Assembly (NCBI GenBank): GCA_027307235.1
Contig: DAHUXH010000011.1
Coordinates: 51,931-115,930 of the forward strand
Direction of reading: 5' to 3'
From: Vulcanimicrobiota bacterium
Lineage (GTDB): Bacteria; Vulcanimicrobiota; Vulcanimicrobiia; Vulcanimicrobiales; Vulcanimicrobiaceae
Length of the DNA stretch: 64,000 bases
The notes below the pieces were generated by a model that made no database searches, was not told the origin of the DNA, and saw only the letters and a program-made list of their open reading frames with translations. Numbering within the stretch: the first letter of the stretch is position 1; each line of letters begins with the position of its first letter. Of this stretch, positions 30,538-39,714 are shown piece after piece. Both the position numbers and the translations under genes were made by a program.

Positions 30538-31169
30538 GGCTTGCATCGAGCCGCGTTGATTACACGCGCGGAGAACTGGACGAGGCAACCGTCGCCGCGG
30601 ATCCGATCGATCAGCTGCGCGTGTGGATCGCGCAGGCCTACGATGCGCACGGTGAGGATGCCAACGCGATGTGCGTGGCGACGGCGAGCGCAAGCGGCAT
30701 GCCGTCGGCACGCATGGTGCTGCTGCGCGGCTTGGACGCGCGCGGGTTGATTTTTTATTCGTCATATTCAAGCCGCAAGGGCCATGAGTTGGCGGAAAAT
30801 CCGAACGCGGCCGCCGTGTTCTATTGGCCGGGTCTCGAACGGCAAGTGCGCGTCGAAGGGGTCGTGTCGCTTCTTTCGGAGGATGAGTCGGACGCATATT
30901 TCGCGACACGACCGCACGGCCATCGGCTCGCATCGTGGGCGTCGGAGCAGAGCGAGCCGGTCGAAGCGCGCGCGGTGCTGGACGAACGTCTGGCGCATTT
31001 CAGCGCCCGTTTTGAGGGTGAGGAGGTTCCGCGGCCGCATTCGTGGGGAGGCTACCTCATCGCGCCGCGACGCTTCGAGTTCTGGCAGGGCCGCCCCAAT
31101 CGCATGCACGACCGCGTCGCCTATGTGCGCACCGCCGCAGGCTGGACGCGCGAACGACTTCAGCCCTAG
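30516..31169 (+). CDS. pdxH: pyridoxine/pyridoxamine 5'-phosphate oxidase
   Basis: 217 residues from GTG 30516. The FMN-binding segments are [11 protein letters not shown] and [17 protein letters not shown], followed by [13 protein letters not shown] and the C-terminal [12 protein letters not shown] that contacts pyridoxal phosphate. It makes pyridoxal 5'-phosphate. It overlaps the VWA gene and is probably read from the same transcript, with no functional link known. A 73 bp gap separates it from carB. Confidence 0.95.
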   Translation: MDRTISLRLASSRVDYTRGELDEATVAADPIDQLRVWIAQAYDAHGEDANAMCVATASASGMPSARMVLLRGLDARGLIFYSSYSSRKGHELAENPNAAAVFYWPGLERQVRVEGVVSLLSEDESDAYFATRPHGHRLASWASEQSEPVEARAVLDERLAHFSARFEGEEVPRPHSWGGYLIAPRRFEFWQGRPNRMHDRVAYVRTAAGWTRERLQP

Positions 31170-31242
31170 GTGCCTTCGGCGCTCGAGCGACCTTTCTCGT
31201 CTAGGACTTCGTCTCGTTCAGGGCTAACGCTAGCGCTCCAGC

Positions 31243-34200
31243 ATGCCCCCGCGTAGCGTGATGGTACTTGGTTCCGGGCCGATCGTCATCGGTCAAGCTG
31301 CCGAATTTGACTATGCGGGAGTGCAAGCGTGCCGGGCGCTGCGCGAGGAAGGCCTGCGCGTCATCCTCGTCAATTCCAACCCGGCCACGATCATGACCGA
31401 TCCGCAGATCGCCGACGCGGTCTACCTGGAGCCGCTGACCGTCGATTCCGTCGAGCGCATCATCGCCAAGGAGCGCCCCGATGCGCTGCTCCCGACGCTC
31501 GGCGGCCAAACCGGATTGAATCTTGCGGTTGAACTCGACGACGCCGGGGTGCTCAACACCTACGGCGTGGCGCTGCTCGGCACGCCGATTGCGACGATCA
31601 AGCTGGCCGAAGACCGCGACCTGTTCAAGAAAAAGATGCTCGAAATCGGCGAGCCGGTCGCCGAGAGTGAGATCGTCACCGACATCGAGCACGGCGTGCG
31701 TTTCGCACGTCGCGCCGGCTATCCGCTGGTGGTGCGTCCCGCATACACGCTGGGCGGCACGGGCGGCGGCATCGTGCGCGACGAAACCGAATTGCGCGAG
31801 ACGCTCGATGCCGGGCTCAACGCGAGTCTCATCGGTCAGGCACTGCTGGAGACCTCGCTCCTCGGTTGGAAGGAAATCGAGTACGAAGTACTGCGCGACG
31901 GTGCCGGCAACTGCATCGTGGTGTGCAACATGGAGAACATCGATCCGGTTGGCGTCCACACCGGCGACTCGATCGTCGTCGCACCCTCGCAGACCCTCTC
32001 CGACGTCGAGTACCAGATGCTGCGCACGGCGTCGATCAACGTCATTCGCGCGCTCAACGTGCAGGGCGGCTGCAACATTCAGTTCGCGTTGCACCCGGAT
32101 CGCAGCGAGTACGCGATCATCGAGGTCAATCCGCGCGTCTCCCGCAGTTCGGCGCTTGCCTCCAAAGCCACCGGATACCCGATCGCGAAGGTCTCGACGC
32201 GCATCGCGCTCGGCCAGACCCTCGACGTTATTCCCAATCCGGTCACCGGCGTCACCACCGCAGCGTACGAACCGACGCTCGACTACTGCGTCGTCAAGAT
32301 TCCGCGCTGGCCGTTCGACAAATTTCCGCTCGCCGACACGCATCTGGGCACCCAGATGAAATCGACCGGCGAGGCGATGGGCATCGGCCGCACCTTCGGC
32401 GATGCGTTGATGAAAGCCGTGCGCGGTCTCGACCTCAAGCGCCAAACGTTGACCTGCGCCGAGTTCAGATCGTGGAGCGATGTCGAGCTCAACGACGTCA
32501 TCGTATATGCGACGCACGAGCGTCTATTCGCGATCGCCGAAGTGCTGCGCCGCGCGGGCACGCAGACCGCCGCCGCGATCGAACGCATTCATGCAGCCAG
32601 CGCGATCGACCGGTTTTGGTTGTATGAATTCGCGGAGATCGTGGCGCAGGAAAGTGCGAAGGTGGAGCTTCCGCCGGCCGCCTTCCGCATGGTCGACACC
32701 GCTGCTGCCGAGTTTCCCGCGCGTTCTCCGTACTATTACATCTCGCGCGGCGAATCCGACGAGATGCGCAAGACGCCGTCTCAAGCGGTGGTCGTCGTGG
32801 GAAGCGGACCGATTCGCATCGGCCAAGGCATCGAGTTCGACTATAGCTGCGTGCATGCGGCCTGGGCGCTCAAGGCTGCCGGATATTCTCCGGTCGTCAT
32901 CAACAACAACCCGGAGACGGTGTCGACCGATTTCGACGTCAGCGATGTCCTCGTGTTCGAGCCGCCGGGTGCCGACGAAGTCGAGGCGGTCTACCGTGCG
33001 ACCGGCGCGCGCGGCGTGATGCTCGCGTTTGGCGGGCAGACCGCGATCAATCTGGCGGCCGAGTTGAACCGGCGAGGCGTGACCATCGTCGGCAGCGATC
33101 GGGCGAGTCTGGACATGGCCGAGGATCGCGAGCAGTTCGACGCCGCTCTGGCTCGTCTGGGCGTTGCGCGCCCGCAGGGCAAGGCCGCGCGCAGCTTTCG
33201 CGAGGCGCGCGCGATCGCCCGCGAACTCGGGTTTCCGGTGCTGGTGCGCCCGTCGTTTGTGCTGGGCGGACGCGCGATGGAGATTGTGTACAACGAAGGA
33301 CAGCTTGCGTCATACGCGGAGTCGGCGCCGCCGATTCTGCCCGACGCGCCGCTGCTCGTCGACAAGTACCTGCAGGGCATGGAGGTTGAGGTCGACGCGG
33401 TCTTCGACGGCGACGACATCTTGATTCCGGGCATCTTCGAACACATCGAACGGGCCGGCATCCACTCCGGCGATTCGATCAGCGTCTACCCGACGCAGAG
33501 TCTTTCGGATGCGACGCGCGACCGCATCGTCGAGGTCACGACCTCGATCGCGCGCGAACTGCGGATTCGCGGACTGATCAACATTCAATTCGTGGTGCAC
33601 GACGGATCGCTCTACATCATCGAAGCCAATCCGCGCGCAAGCCGCACCGTCCCCATCATCCAGAAGGCGACCGGCATCAACATCGTCGACGCGGCGACGC
33701 GCATCGCGCTCGGTGAGAAGCTGCGCGACATGCCGTACGGCAGCGGACTCAGCCCGCGCGTACCCTTCGTCGTCGTCAAGATTCCGGTCTTCTCATTTGC
33801 CAAGATGCGCGGCGTGGAGACCGTCCTCGGTCCGGAGATGAAATCGACCGGTGAAGTGCTGGGGATCGATGCGACCTTTGCGGGCGCGCTGCGCAAAGGT
33901 TTCATCGGCGCGGGCATCCGCGTGCCCGATCGCGACGGAAAGATGCTGGTCTCGATCGCGGAAGAAGAGAAGGCGGCTTCAGTGCCGATCATGCGGCGCT
34001 ATCGCGAACTGGGCTTTACGTTGTTTGCGACCGACGGAACGCACCGCGTGCTCGCCGCCGCCGGCATCGCGTGCACGCGCATCAACAAGATCGCGCAGGG
34101 CTCGCCGCACGTCGTCGATCTCATTCACGAGCGCGGCGTCGACCTCGTCGTCAACGACGCGAAGGGACCGCGCGAGGTCTCCGACGGGTATCGCATTCGC

Positions 34201-34341
34201 CGCGCGGCCGTCGAGGCGAGCATCGCGTGTCTGACCAGCCTCGACACGGCCAACGCTCTCGCCGAGGCGCTGGAACATCGCGCCGGACCGCCGCGAAGCC
34301 TGCAGGAGTATCACGCGACCACACTTGCTGCTCGCGGCTAA
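31243..34341 (+). CDS. carB: carbamoyl-phosphate synthase, large subunit
   Basis: 1032 residues. Two homologous ATP-grasp halves each begin with a GSGPI motif: GSGPIVIGQAAEFDYAG at the N-terminus and GSGPIRIGQGIEFDYS near residue 525. The C-terminal MGS-like allosteric domain (about 910-1030) follows. It makes carbamoyl phosphate from CarA-derived ammonia, bicarbonate and two ATP. It is slightly shorter than the ~1070 residues of E. coli CarB, mainly from a short N-terminus. It is separated from carA by 4.2 kb. Confidence 0.98.
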   Translation: MPPRSVMVLGSGPIVIGQAAEFDYAGVQACRALREEGLRVILVNSNPATIMTDPQIADAVYLEPLTVDSVERIIAKERPDALLPTLGGQTGLNLAVELDDAGVLNTYGVALLGTPIATIKLAEDRDLFKKKMLEIGEPVAESEIVTDIEHGVRFARRAGYPLVVRPAYTLGGTGGGIVRDETELRETLDAGLNASLIGQALLETSLLGWKEIEYEVLRDGAGNCIVVCNMENIDPVGVHTGDSIVVAPSQTLSDVEYQMLRTASINVIRALNVQGGCNIQFALHPDRSEYAIIEVNPRVSRSSALASKATGYPIAKVSTRIALGQTLDVIPNPVTGVTTAAYEPTLDYCVVKIPRWPFDKFPLADTHLGTQMKSTGEAMGIGRTFGDALMKAVRGLDLKRQTLTCAEFRSWSDVELNDVIVYATHERLFAIAEVLRRAGTQTAAAIERIHAASAIDRFWLYEFAEIVAQESAKVELPPAAFRMVDTAAAEFPARSPYYYISRGESDEMRKTPSQAVVVVGSGPIRIGQGIEFDYSCVHAAWALKAAGYSPVVINNNPETVSTDFDVSDVLVFEPPGADEVEAVYRATGARGVMLAFGGQTAINLAAELNRRGVTIVGSDRASLDMAEDREQFDAALARLGVARPQGKAARSFREARAIARELGFPVLVRPSFVLGGRAMEIVYNEGQLASYAESAPPILPDAPLLVDKYLQGMEVEVDAVFDGDDILIPGIFEHIERAGIHSGDSISVYPTQSLSDATRDRIVEVTTSIARELRIRGLINIQFVVHDGSLYIIEANPRASRTVPIIQKATGINIVDAATRIALGEKLRDMPYGSGLSPRVPFVVVKIPVFSFAKMRGVETVLGPEMKSTGEVLGIDATFAGALRKGFIGAGIRVPDRDGKMLVSIAEEEKAASVPIMRRYRELGFTLFATDGTHRVLAAAGIACTRINKIAQGSPHVVDLIHERGVDLVVNDAKGPREVSDGYRIRRAAVEASIACLTSLDTANALAEALEHRAGPPRSLQEYHATTLAARG

Positions 34342-34370
34342 CGCCGGAGCAGTCATTTGAGCCTTTCGGG

Positions 34371-35150
34371 GTGAACGAGCGCACCGTGGAAGCACAATCC
34401 GTCGATGAACGACCCGCGCTGCAGGCCCGTGTGTTCGTGCTGGGTGGAAACGCCAGCACCCTCGCCTTCGTGCACAATTTTCAAGAGGAGAAGGGCACGA
34501 TTCCGATTCGGCTCGTGCCGCTCGCGTGGACGCCGATCGGCGTGGTGTGCGGCGACGCCTGGCAGAACGTCGGCGTCGCGCCCGGCGCGCTCTTGGAGTG
34601 GGTGGATCGCACGTTTCCACCCGAAGACGAACGCGCGTTCATGTCGCCGTTGCGTGACGTCGAATTGCTCCTGCGCATCGGATGGCAAGGCGAGCTTCCG
34701 CAGACGCTCGATGCGCAGTCCGTGCTCAACATCGACGACCTGCCCGATGAAATTGCCGACGCGCTCGCGCATCCGGCACAATCGCTGGTGCAGTGCGCGG
34801 CGTGCCGCCGGTTGTGCGTTCGCGATGATTTCGTCTGGAGCGAGCGGCGGCTATGCGCGTGGGACTACCATCAGCAAGTCTTTGGAAAGCGTGGACCGTG
34901 GCGCGAGGGCGCCTATGAGAGCCGCCACTTCGAGACGCTGCCGGCGTGCGCGTACGTCGCCGCACCGCTGCTCGAAGAACTCGACGTGGACGTGGTGCTG
35001 TCGGTCCACGACGTCGACGACGGGCTCGCGCGGCGCATTGTCAACGACGTGATCGCCGCTGACGCGAAGCGGCCGCATTTGGCCGTGCGGCTGGGAGACG
35101 GGTACACCGTCATGCGCGAGCGGGGCGCGTCCGTGGAATCGCCCGCATGA
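34371..35150 (+). CDS. unknown protein with a putative zinc-ribbon cysteine cluster
   Basis: 259 residues from GTG 34371; GTG 34386 is possible, and the frame is open back into carB but without a reason to start there. A CxxCxxxC cluster (CAACRRLC, about residue 143) is followed some 15 residues later by LCAWDYH, a plausible C-C/C-H zinc site. The rest is soluble and mixed alpha/beta. I recognise no family. It overlaps the PBP gene by 4 bp (ATGA), which suggests a link to wall synthesis or its control (inference). Confidence 0.7.
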   Translation: MNERTVEAQSVDERPALQARVFVLGGNASTLAFVHNFQEEKGTIPIRLVPLAWTPIGVVCGDAWQNVGVAPGALLEWVDRTFPPEDERAFMSPLRDVELLLRIGWQGELPQTLDAQSVLNIDDLPDEIADALAHPAQSLVQCAACRRLCVRDDFVWSERRLCAWDYHQQVFGKRGPWREGAYESRHFETLPACAYVAAPLLEELDVDVVLSVHDVDDGLARRIVNDVIAADAKRPHLAVRLGDGYTVMRERGASVESPA

Positions 35151-36553
35151 CCAATCGCGCGCTCGCGCGTGTGCAATTGCTCCTCGTGGTGCTCTTTGCC
35201 GTCTTGGCGGTGCGGCAGTTCTACGTGCAGGTGATCGCGGCGCCGTCGATTGCCGCGCGCCCATTCAATCCACGCCACCAGATGATGAACGTCAATCGCG
35301 GTCGCGTGCTGGCAAGTGACGGCACGGTCCTCGCGCAGACCCGCGATGGAAAGCGCATCTATCCGTTCGGTCCTGCGCTCGCGCATGCGCTCGGGTACGT
35401 CTCGACGCGGTATGGGACGAGCGGACTGGAACGTGCGTATGACGCCGCGCTCAGTCCGGCCGACGAGACCGGTGACCCGGTCGCGCAGGCCCAACGATTG
35501 TGGAACGCGATCGCCGGGACGTCTAACCCGGAACGAGGCGCGGATATCGTCACGACGCTCGAGCCCGCCGTCCAGCAAGCACTCTACGACCAGCTCTCGC
35601 GTCACGCTCGCGGGGCCGGTGTCGTCATCGATCCTCGCAGCGGTGCCGTCCTGGCGCTTGCGAGTGTTCCGAGTTTCGATCCCAATCGCATTGACGCGGA
35701 TTTCGCCGGGATCGCCGCTGATGCGTCAAGCCCGCTGCTCGACCGCGCCCTCGACGGATTGTATCCGCCGGGATCGACCTTTAAAATCGTCACCGCATCG
35801 GGCGCGTTGGAGAGCGGCGCGGTCTCGCTGCAGTCGTCGTTCGACGATCCGGGATTCTTCAAGATCGGCACCTTCACGCTCCATGACGATGAAGGCGAAG
35901 CAACCGGACGGCAGACGCTCGACGGGGCCTTCGCGCTCTCGAGCAACGTTGATTTTGCGCAGATCGCGCTCAAGATGGGAGCCGATGCCTTCTACGACAC
36001 GATGACGCGCTGGGGAATCGGAGCGGCGCTCGACTTCCAGTTGCCCGCAAGCCCTGCGCGCATTCCGTCGAAGGACGCACTGACGCCGGGCGAGCTTGCG
36101 CAGATGGGATTCGGGCAGGGCGCGCTGCTGGTCTCGCCGCTGCAGATGGCGCTGATCGCGTCGACCGTCGCGGCCGACGGCGTTGAACCGCGGCCGTTCA
36201 TCGTGCGCCAGACGGTGGCAGGTGCACATGCGCGCAGCGTCTTCTCATCTGCGCCGTTGACGACACCCATATCGGCGGATACGGCCGCGCAGGTGAAGAA
36301 GATGATGATCGACACCGTGCGATTCGGCACTGGCACGAGCGCGAGGATCGCAGGCGTCGTCGTCGCCGGAAAGACCGGCACCGCGACCAATCCGTTCGGC
36401 CGTGCGCACTCGTGGTTCGTGTGCTTCGCGCCGGCCGATCATCCGCGGGTCGTGGTGGCGGTCATCGTCGAAAACGCCGGATACGGGGCCGAGGTCGCGG
36501 CGCCGATCGCGCGAGAGGTTCTTCGGACGGCATTGCAGAGCAGCACATCGTGA
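35147..36553 (+). CDS. class B penicillin-binding protein, PbpA/FtsI type transpeptidase
   Basis: 468 residues. An N-terminal membrane helix (about 7-28) precedes a short dimerisation region starting NVNRGRVLASDG. The transpeptidase domain has all three motifs: STFK (about 209), SSN (about 264) and KTGT (about 408). It cross-links peptidoglycan outside the membrane. At 468 residues it is short and lacks PASTA domains, like actinobacterial PbpA. Pairing with a PASTA kinase immediately downstream (GTGA overlap) also recalls the PbpA-PknB arrangement. No FtsW/RodA gene is adjacent. Confidence 0.93.
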   Translation: MTNRALARVQLLLVVLFAVLAVRQFYVQVIAAPSIAARPFNPRHQMMNVNRGRVLASDGTVLAQTRDGKRIYPFGPALAHALGYVSTRYGTSGLERAYDAALSPADETGDPVAQAQRLWNAIAGTSNPERGADIVTTLEPAVQQALYDQLSRHARGAGVVIDPRSGAVLALASVPSFDPNRIDADFAGIAADASSPLLDRALDGLYPPGSTFKIVTASGALESGAVSLQSSFDDPGFFKIGTFTLHDDEGEATGRQTLDGAFALSSNVDFAQIALKMGADAFYDTMTRWGIGAALDFQLPASPARIPSKDALTPGELAQMGFGQGALLVSPLQMALIASTVAADGVEPRPFIVRQTVAGAHARSVFSSAPLTTPISADTAAQVKKMMIDTVRFGTGTSARIAGVVVAGKTGTATNPFGRAHSWFVCFAPADHPRVVVAVIVENAGYGAEVAAPIAREVLRTALQSSTS

Positions 36554-38607
36554 TCGAACAACGCATCTTCAACAATCGCTACCGTCTCGAGCACAAGCTC
36601 GGCGAGGGCGGCATGGCTACGGTTTTCAGCGGGACCGATACGCTCCTGCGCCGCCGAGTCGCGATCAAGGTCTTGCGCGATCAATATGCCGCCGACGAAG
36701 AATTCGTTCGGCGTTTCTATCAGGAAGCGGAGTCGGCCGCGAAGCTCTCGCATCCCAACATCGTCGCAACGTATGACGTCGGCCGCGAAGGCGACGCTTA
36801 TTACATCGTGATGGAACTCATCGACGGTGCGCCGCTCGCGGAGATCATCGCCGCCGACGGCAAACTTCCCGAACCGGTCATGATCGACTACGCCGCTCAG
36901 GTGTGCAACGGGCTGGCCTATGCACACCGTCAGGGCCTGCTGCACCGTGACATCAAACCTGCGAACATTTTGGTCACGCGCGACGACGTCGTGAAGCTCT
37001 CCGACTTCGGCATCGCACGCGCCGTCTCGCAACAGACGATGGCGATGACCAAGCCGGGTTTGATCATGGGAAGCGTCTACTACGTCTCGCCCGAGCAGGC
37101 GCAAGGAAAGGACCTGCGCGAGTCGTCCGACCTGTACAGCGTCGGCGTCGTGCTGTATCAGATGCTCACCGGCACCTTGCCGTTCACCGGGGATTCGCCG
37201 GTCACCGTCGCGCTCAAACACATCGGCGATCCCGTGCCGATCATCGATCCACACGCGAGCGGAACCAGCCCGGCGCTCGCCGCAATCGTCAACAAGCTGC
37301 TGCAGAAGCAACCCGAGAACCGTTTTCAGTCGGCGAGCGACGTCGCGCGCGCCTTGCGTGAAGCGCGCGAGCGTCCGACTGAAGCGGCGTTCACACCGCA
37401 AAACGACGCTCCAACGCAGCCGTTCGCGGCGCACGCGTTACCGCCGCGCCGTTCTCCGCTACCCGACCGTTCCGCGCGCCGCACGATCGACGCGGGTGAG
37501 CGGCCGCGCCGCGGCGTCGCCAATCTGTTTGTGCTGCTGACCGTGCTCGTTGCCGCGCTCGGCGTCGGCTACTTCGCATTCGGTCGCGGCGTTCCGAACT
37601 TCGCGGCCACCATCACCCTCGGCGATTTCACCAATCTCACTGACGTGGCCGCGCAGCAACAGATCGTCAACGCCGGATTGGTCGCCCACATCATTCAATC
37701 GCCGAGCGACGCGGTCGCCGCGAACCACGTGATTCGCCAGAACCCGGCAGCCGGGGCGCGGGTCGAAAAGCACTCGGTCGTGGAGTTGATCGTCAGCAAT
37801 GGGTTGCCGCTGGTTGGGTTGCGCGACGTGCGCGGATACACGGTGACCGACGCGCAGCGCGATCTCGTGTACGAAAAGTTTCGCGTGAAGATCGTTCGGC
37901 GTTTCGATGCTGCTCCCAAGGACAGTGTGATCGACCAGCACCCCAAGGCTGGAGCGAACGTTCGGCAAGGCTCGACCATCGCGCTGATCGTTTCGGATGG
38001 TCCGCGTCCGCTCGCGATGCCGAATTTGGTGTCGATGAGCATCGGCGATGCGCAGGCGCTCGCGCAGAAGATGGGCTTCGCGCTCGACGTCACCGAACGT
38101 GTCTCCGTTCCGGGTGTGCCGGGCGACGTCATCGCAGCGCAAGACGTGACTGCGGGAACCACGCTCGGCCCGGCTACCGTCGTCCATCTCACCGTCAGTA
38201 GCGGGTCGGACACGCCGCTTACCGGCGTTCCCGACGTGCACGGCAAGCCGTTCGCCGACGCATCGGCGGCGCTCAAGGCTGCCGGGTTTTCGGTCAATCC
38301 GTCCTACGTCGTGCGACCCGGCGGCAGCGGCAACGTCGTCCAGGAACAACCGGCCGCGGGCGCGTCGGCTCCAGCCGGCTCGGCCGTCACCATCGTCTTG
38401 GAGGTTCCCGGCGAAGTTCCCGATACCGAAGGTATGACGGTCGACCAAGCACGACTCACCCTCACGGCGGCCGGATATCCGGTCGGCGCGACCAGGACGT
38501 CGAGCGAAGGTGCGGGCGGACGCGCGATCGGTACCGATCCGCAAGCCGGAACGAGCCTCGCGCCCGGATCGCTCGTGACGTTGATCGTCAACGGGCCCAC
38601 GCGCTAG
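36550..38607 (+). CDS. PASTA-domain Ser/Thr protein kinase (PknB/PrkC family)
   Basis: 685 residues from GTG 36550. The kinase domain (about 11-270) has the glycine loop GEGGMATVF, the lysine in VAIKVL, HRDIKPANI, DFGIAR and SPEQAQG. A proline-rich juxtamembrane segment leads to a transmembrane helix (about 325-345). Five PASTA repeats follow (about 350-685), each with the conserved P-x-G or ANVRQGS-type turn and the IVSxG end. PASTA repeats bind muropeptides or lipid II, so the kinase should sense wall state and phosphorylate synthesis factors. No PP2C phosphatase gene is adjacent. The stop shares one base with the ruvC start. Confidence 0.95.
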   Translation: MIEQRIFNNRYRLEHKLGEGGMATVFSGTDTLLRRRVAIKVLRDQYAADEEFVRRFYQEAESAAKLSHPNIVATYDVGREGDAYYIVMELIDGAPLAEIIAADGKLPEPVMIDYAAQVCNGLAYAHRQGLLHRDIKPANILVTRDDVVKLSDFGIARAVSQQTMAMTKPGLIMGSVYYVSPEQAQGKDLRESSDLYSVGVVLYQMLTGTLPFTGDSPVTVALKHIGDPVPIIDPHASGTSPALAAIVNKLLQKQPENRFQSASDVARALREARERPTEAAFTPQNDAPTQPFAAHALPPRRSPLPDRSARRTIDAGERPRRGVANLFVLLTVLVAALGVGYFAFGRGVPNFAATITLGDFTNLTDVAAQQQIVNAGLVAHIIQSPSDAVAANHVIRQNPAAGARVEKHSVVELIVSNGLPLVGLRDVRGYTVTDAQRDLVYEKFRVKIVRRFDAAPKDSVIDQHPKAGANVRQGSTIALIVSDGPRPLAMPNLVSMSIGDAQALAQKMGFALDVTERVSVPGVPGDVIAAQDVTAGTTLGPATVVHLTVSSGSDTPLTGVPDVHGKPFADASAALKAAGFSVNPSYVVRPGGSGNVVQEQPAAGASAPAGSAVTIVLEVPGEVPDTEGMTVDQARLTLTAAGYPVGATRTSSEGAGGRAIGTDPQAGTSLAPGSLVTLIVNGPTR

Positions 38608-39092
38608 TGCGCATCTTAGGCATCGATCCCGCGCTGCGCGTCACCGGCTACGGCGCCATTGCGTATGACGGCTCGCGCGCGCGTTTGATCGAGGCCGGCG
38701 TCGTCGCACCCAATCCACGCGAAGCGCTTCCGGTGCGCTTGGCGCGCTTACATGCCGGGATCGCCGCGACCATCTCCGGCGTGCAGCCCGACATCGTCGT
38801 TATTGAAGAACTCTACACCACCTATCGCAACCCGTCGACGGCGATCGCGATGGCGCATGCGCGCGGCGTCATCTGTCTTGCCTGCGGGCAGGCCGGCCTC
38901 GACGTGCGCACCTTGGGACACGCGCACGTGAAGCGCGCTCTGGCCGGCTCGGGCAGCGCTTCCAAGGAGCAGGTCAACGCGATGGTCGTGCGGCTGCTGG
39001 GCTTGCGCGCGGCGCCAAAACCGCTTGACGTCTCCGACGCGCTCGCGCTCGCGCTTGCGTACAGCAACATGCACGGTCGGCGCATCGCCTGA
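38607..39092 (+). CDS. ruvC: Holliday junction resolvase RuvC
   Basis: 161 residues from GTG 38607. It begins RILGIDPALRVTGYG, which holds the first catalytic aspartate. VIEELYT carries the catalytic glutamate, and the C-terminal DVSDALALALAY holds the last acidic pair. It cuts Holliday junctions made during recombination and fork repair, together with RuvAB. It shares single bases with the kinase stop and with the ruvA start. Confidence 0.97.
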   Translation: MRILGIDPALRVTGYGAIAYDGSRARLIEAGVVAPNPREALPVRLARLHAGIAATISGVQPDIVVIEELYTTYRNPSTAIAMAHARGVICLACGQAGLDVRTLGHAHVKRALAGSGSASKEQVNAMVVRLLGLRAAPKPLDVSDALALALAYSNMHGRRIA

Positions 39093-39709
39093 TGTTCTCA
39101 CGCATCGCGGGAACGTTGCTGGAACGCACCCCCGACGGCGTCGTGCTCGACGCCGGCGGTTTGGGCTATGCGGTCATCTTACCGCCGTGCGTCGCGGAGA
39201 AGATTACGCAGTCGAGCGGCGAGCGCGTCACGCTCGAGATTCATAGCGTGCTCAACGTCGACGGAAACAGCGGTCACTTCACCTTCTACGGTTTCACCAA
39301 CGCGGTCGAGCGGGAGTTCTTCGAAGCGCTCATCAGCGTGGCGTCGATCGGGCCGCGTTCGGCGGCGCGTGCGTTTTCGCGGCCGATGGCGCAGATCGCG
39401 AGCGCCATCGACCGCGGCGACACCGCCTACCTCAAGCAATTGCCCGGCATCGGTCAGCAGAAGGCGCGCGACATCGTCGCCAAGCTGCAAGGAAAGATCA
39501 CGAAGTTCTTGTTGATTCGCGAAGCTCCTCAGCATGAGCCCGCTCCGATGCCCGATTTCGCGAGCGAAGCGCTGGCCGTGCTCTTGCAGTTGGAATACAA
39601 GCGTTCCGAAGCCGAAATGCTGATCGCGCAAACGATGGAAGCGACGCCCGCGATCACCGATCCCGAACAGTTGCTCGCGCAGATTTACCGGCGCACCGCG
39701 TCGAAGTAG
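39092..39709 (+). CDS. ruvA: Holliday junction branch migration protein RuvA
   Basis: 205 residues. The OB-fold N-terminus is SRIAGTLLERTPDGVVLDAGGLGY. Helix-hairpin-helix motifs follow (VASIGPRSA and LPGIGQQKARDIV), with the C-terminal RuvB-binding domain at about 155-205. RuvA tetramers bind the four-way junction and recruit the RuvB motor. It lies 5 bp before ruvB. Confidence 0.97.
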   Translation: MFSRIAGTLLERTPDGVVLDAGGLGYAVILPPCVAEKITQSSGERVTLEIHSVLNVDGNSGHFTFYGFTNAVEREFFEALISVASIGPRSAARAFSRPMAQIASAIDRGDTAYLKQLPGIGQQKARDIVAKLQGKITKFLLIREAPQHEPAPMPDFASEALAVLLQLEYKRSEAEMLIAQTMEATPAITDPEQLLAQIYRRTASK

Positions 39710-39714
39710 CGTAG

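Noticed and set aside
34071..34370. Extension of the zinc-ribbon-like gene into carB
   Set aside because: This part is a shadow of the carB coding sequence; the frame is simply open. The nearby GTG at 34371 is a sufficient start.
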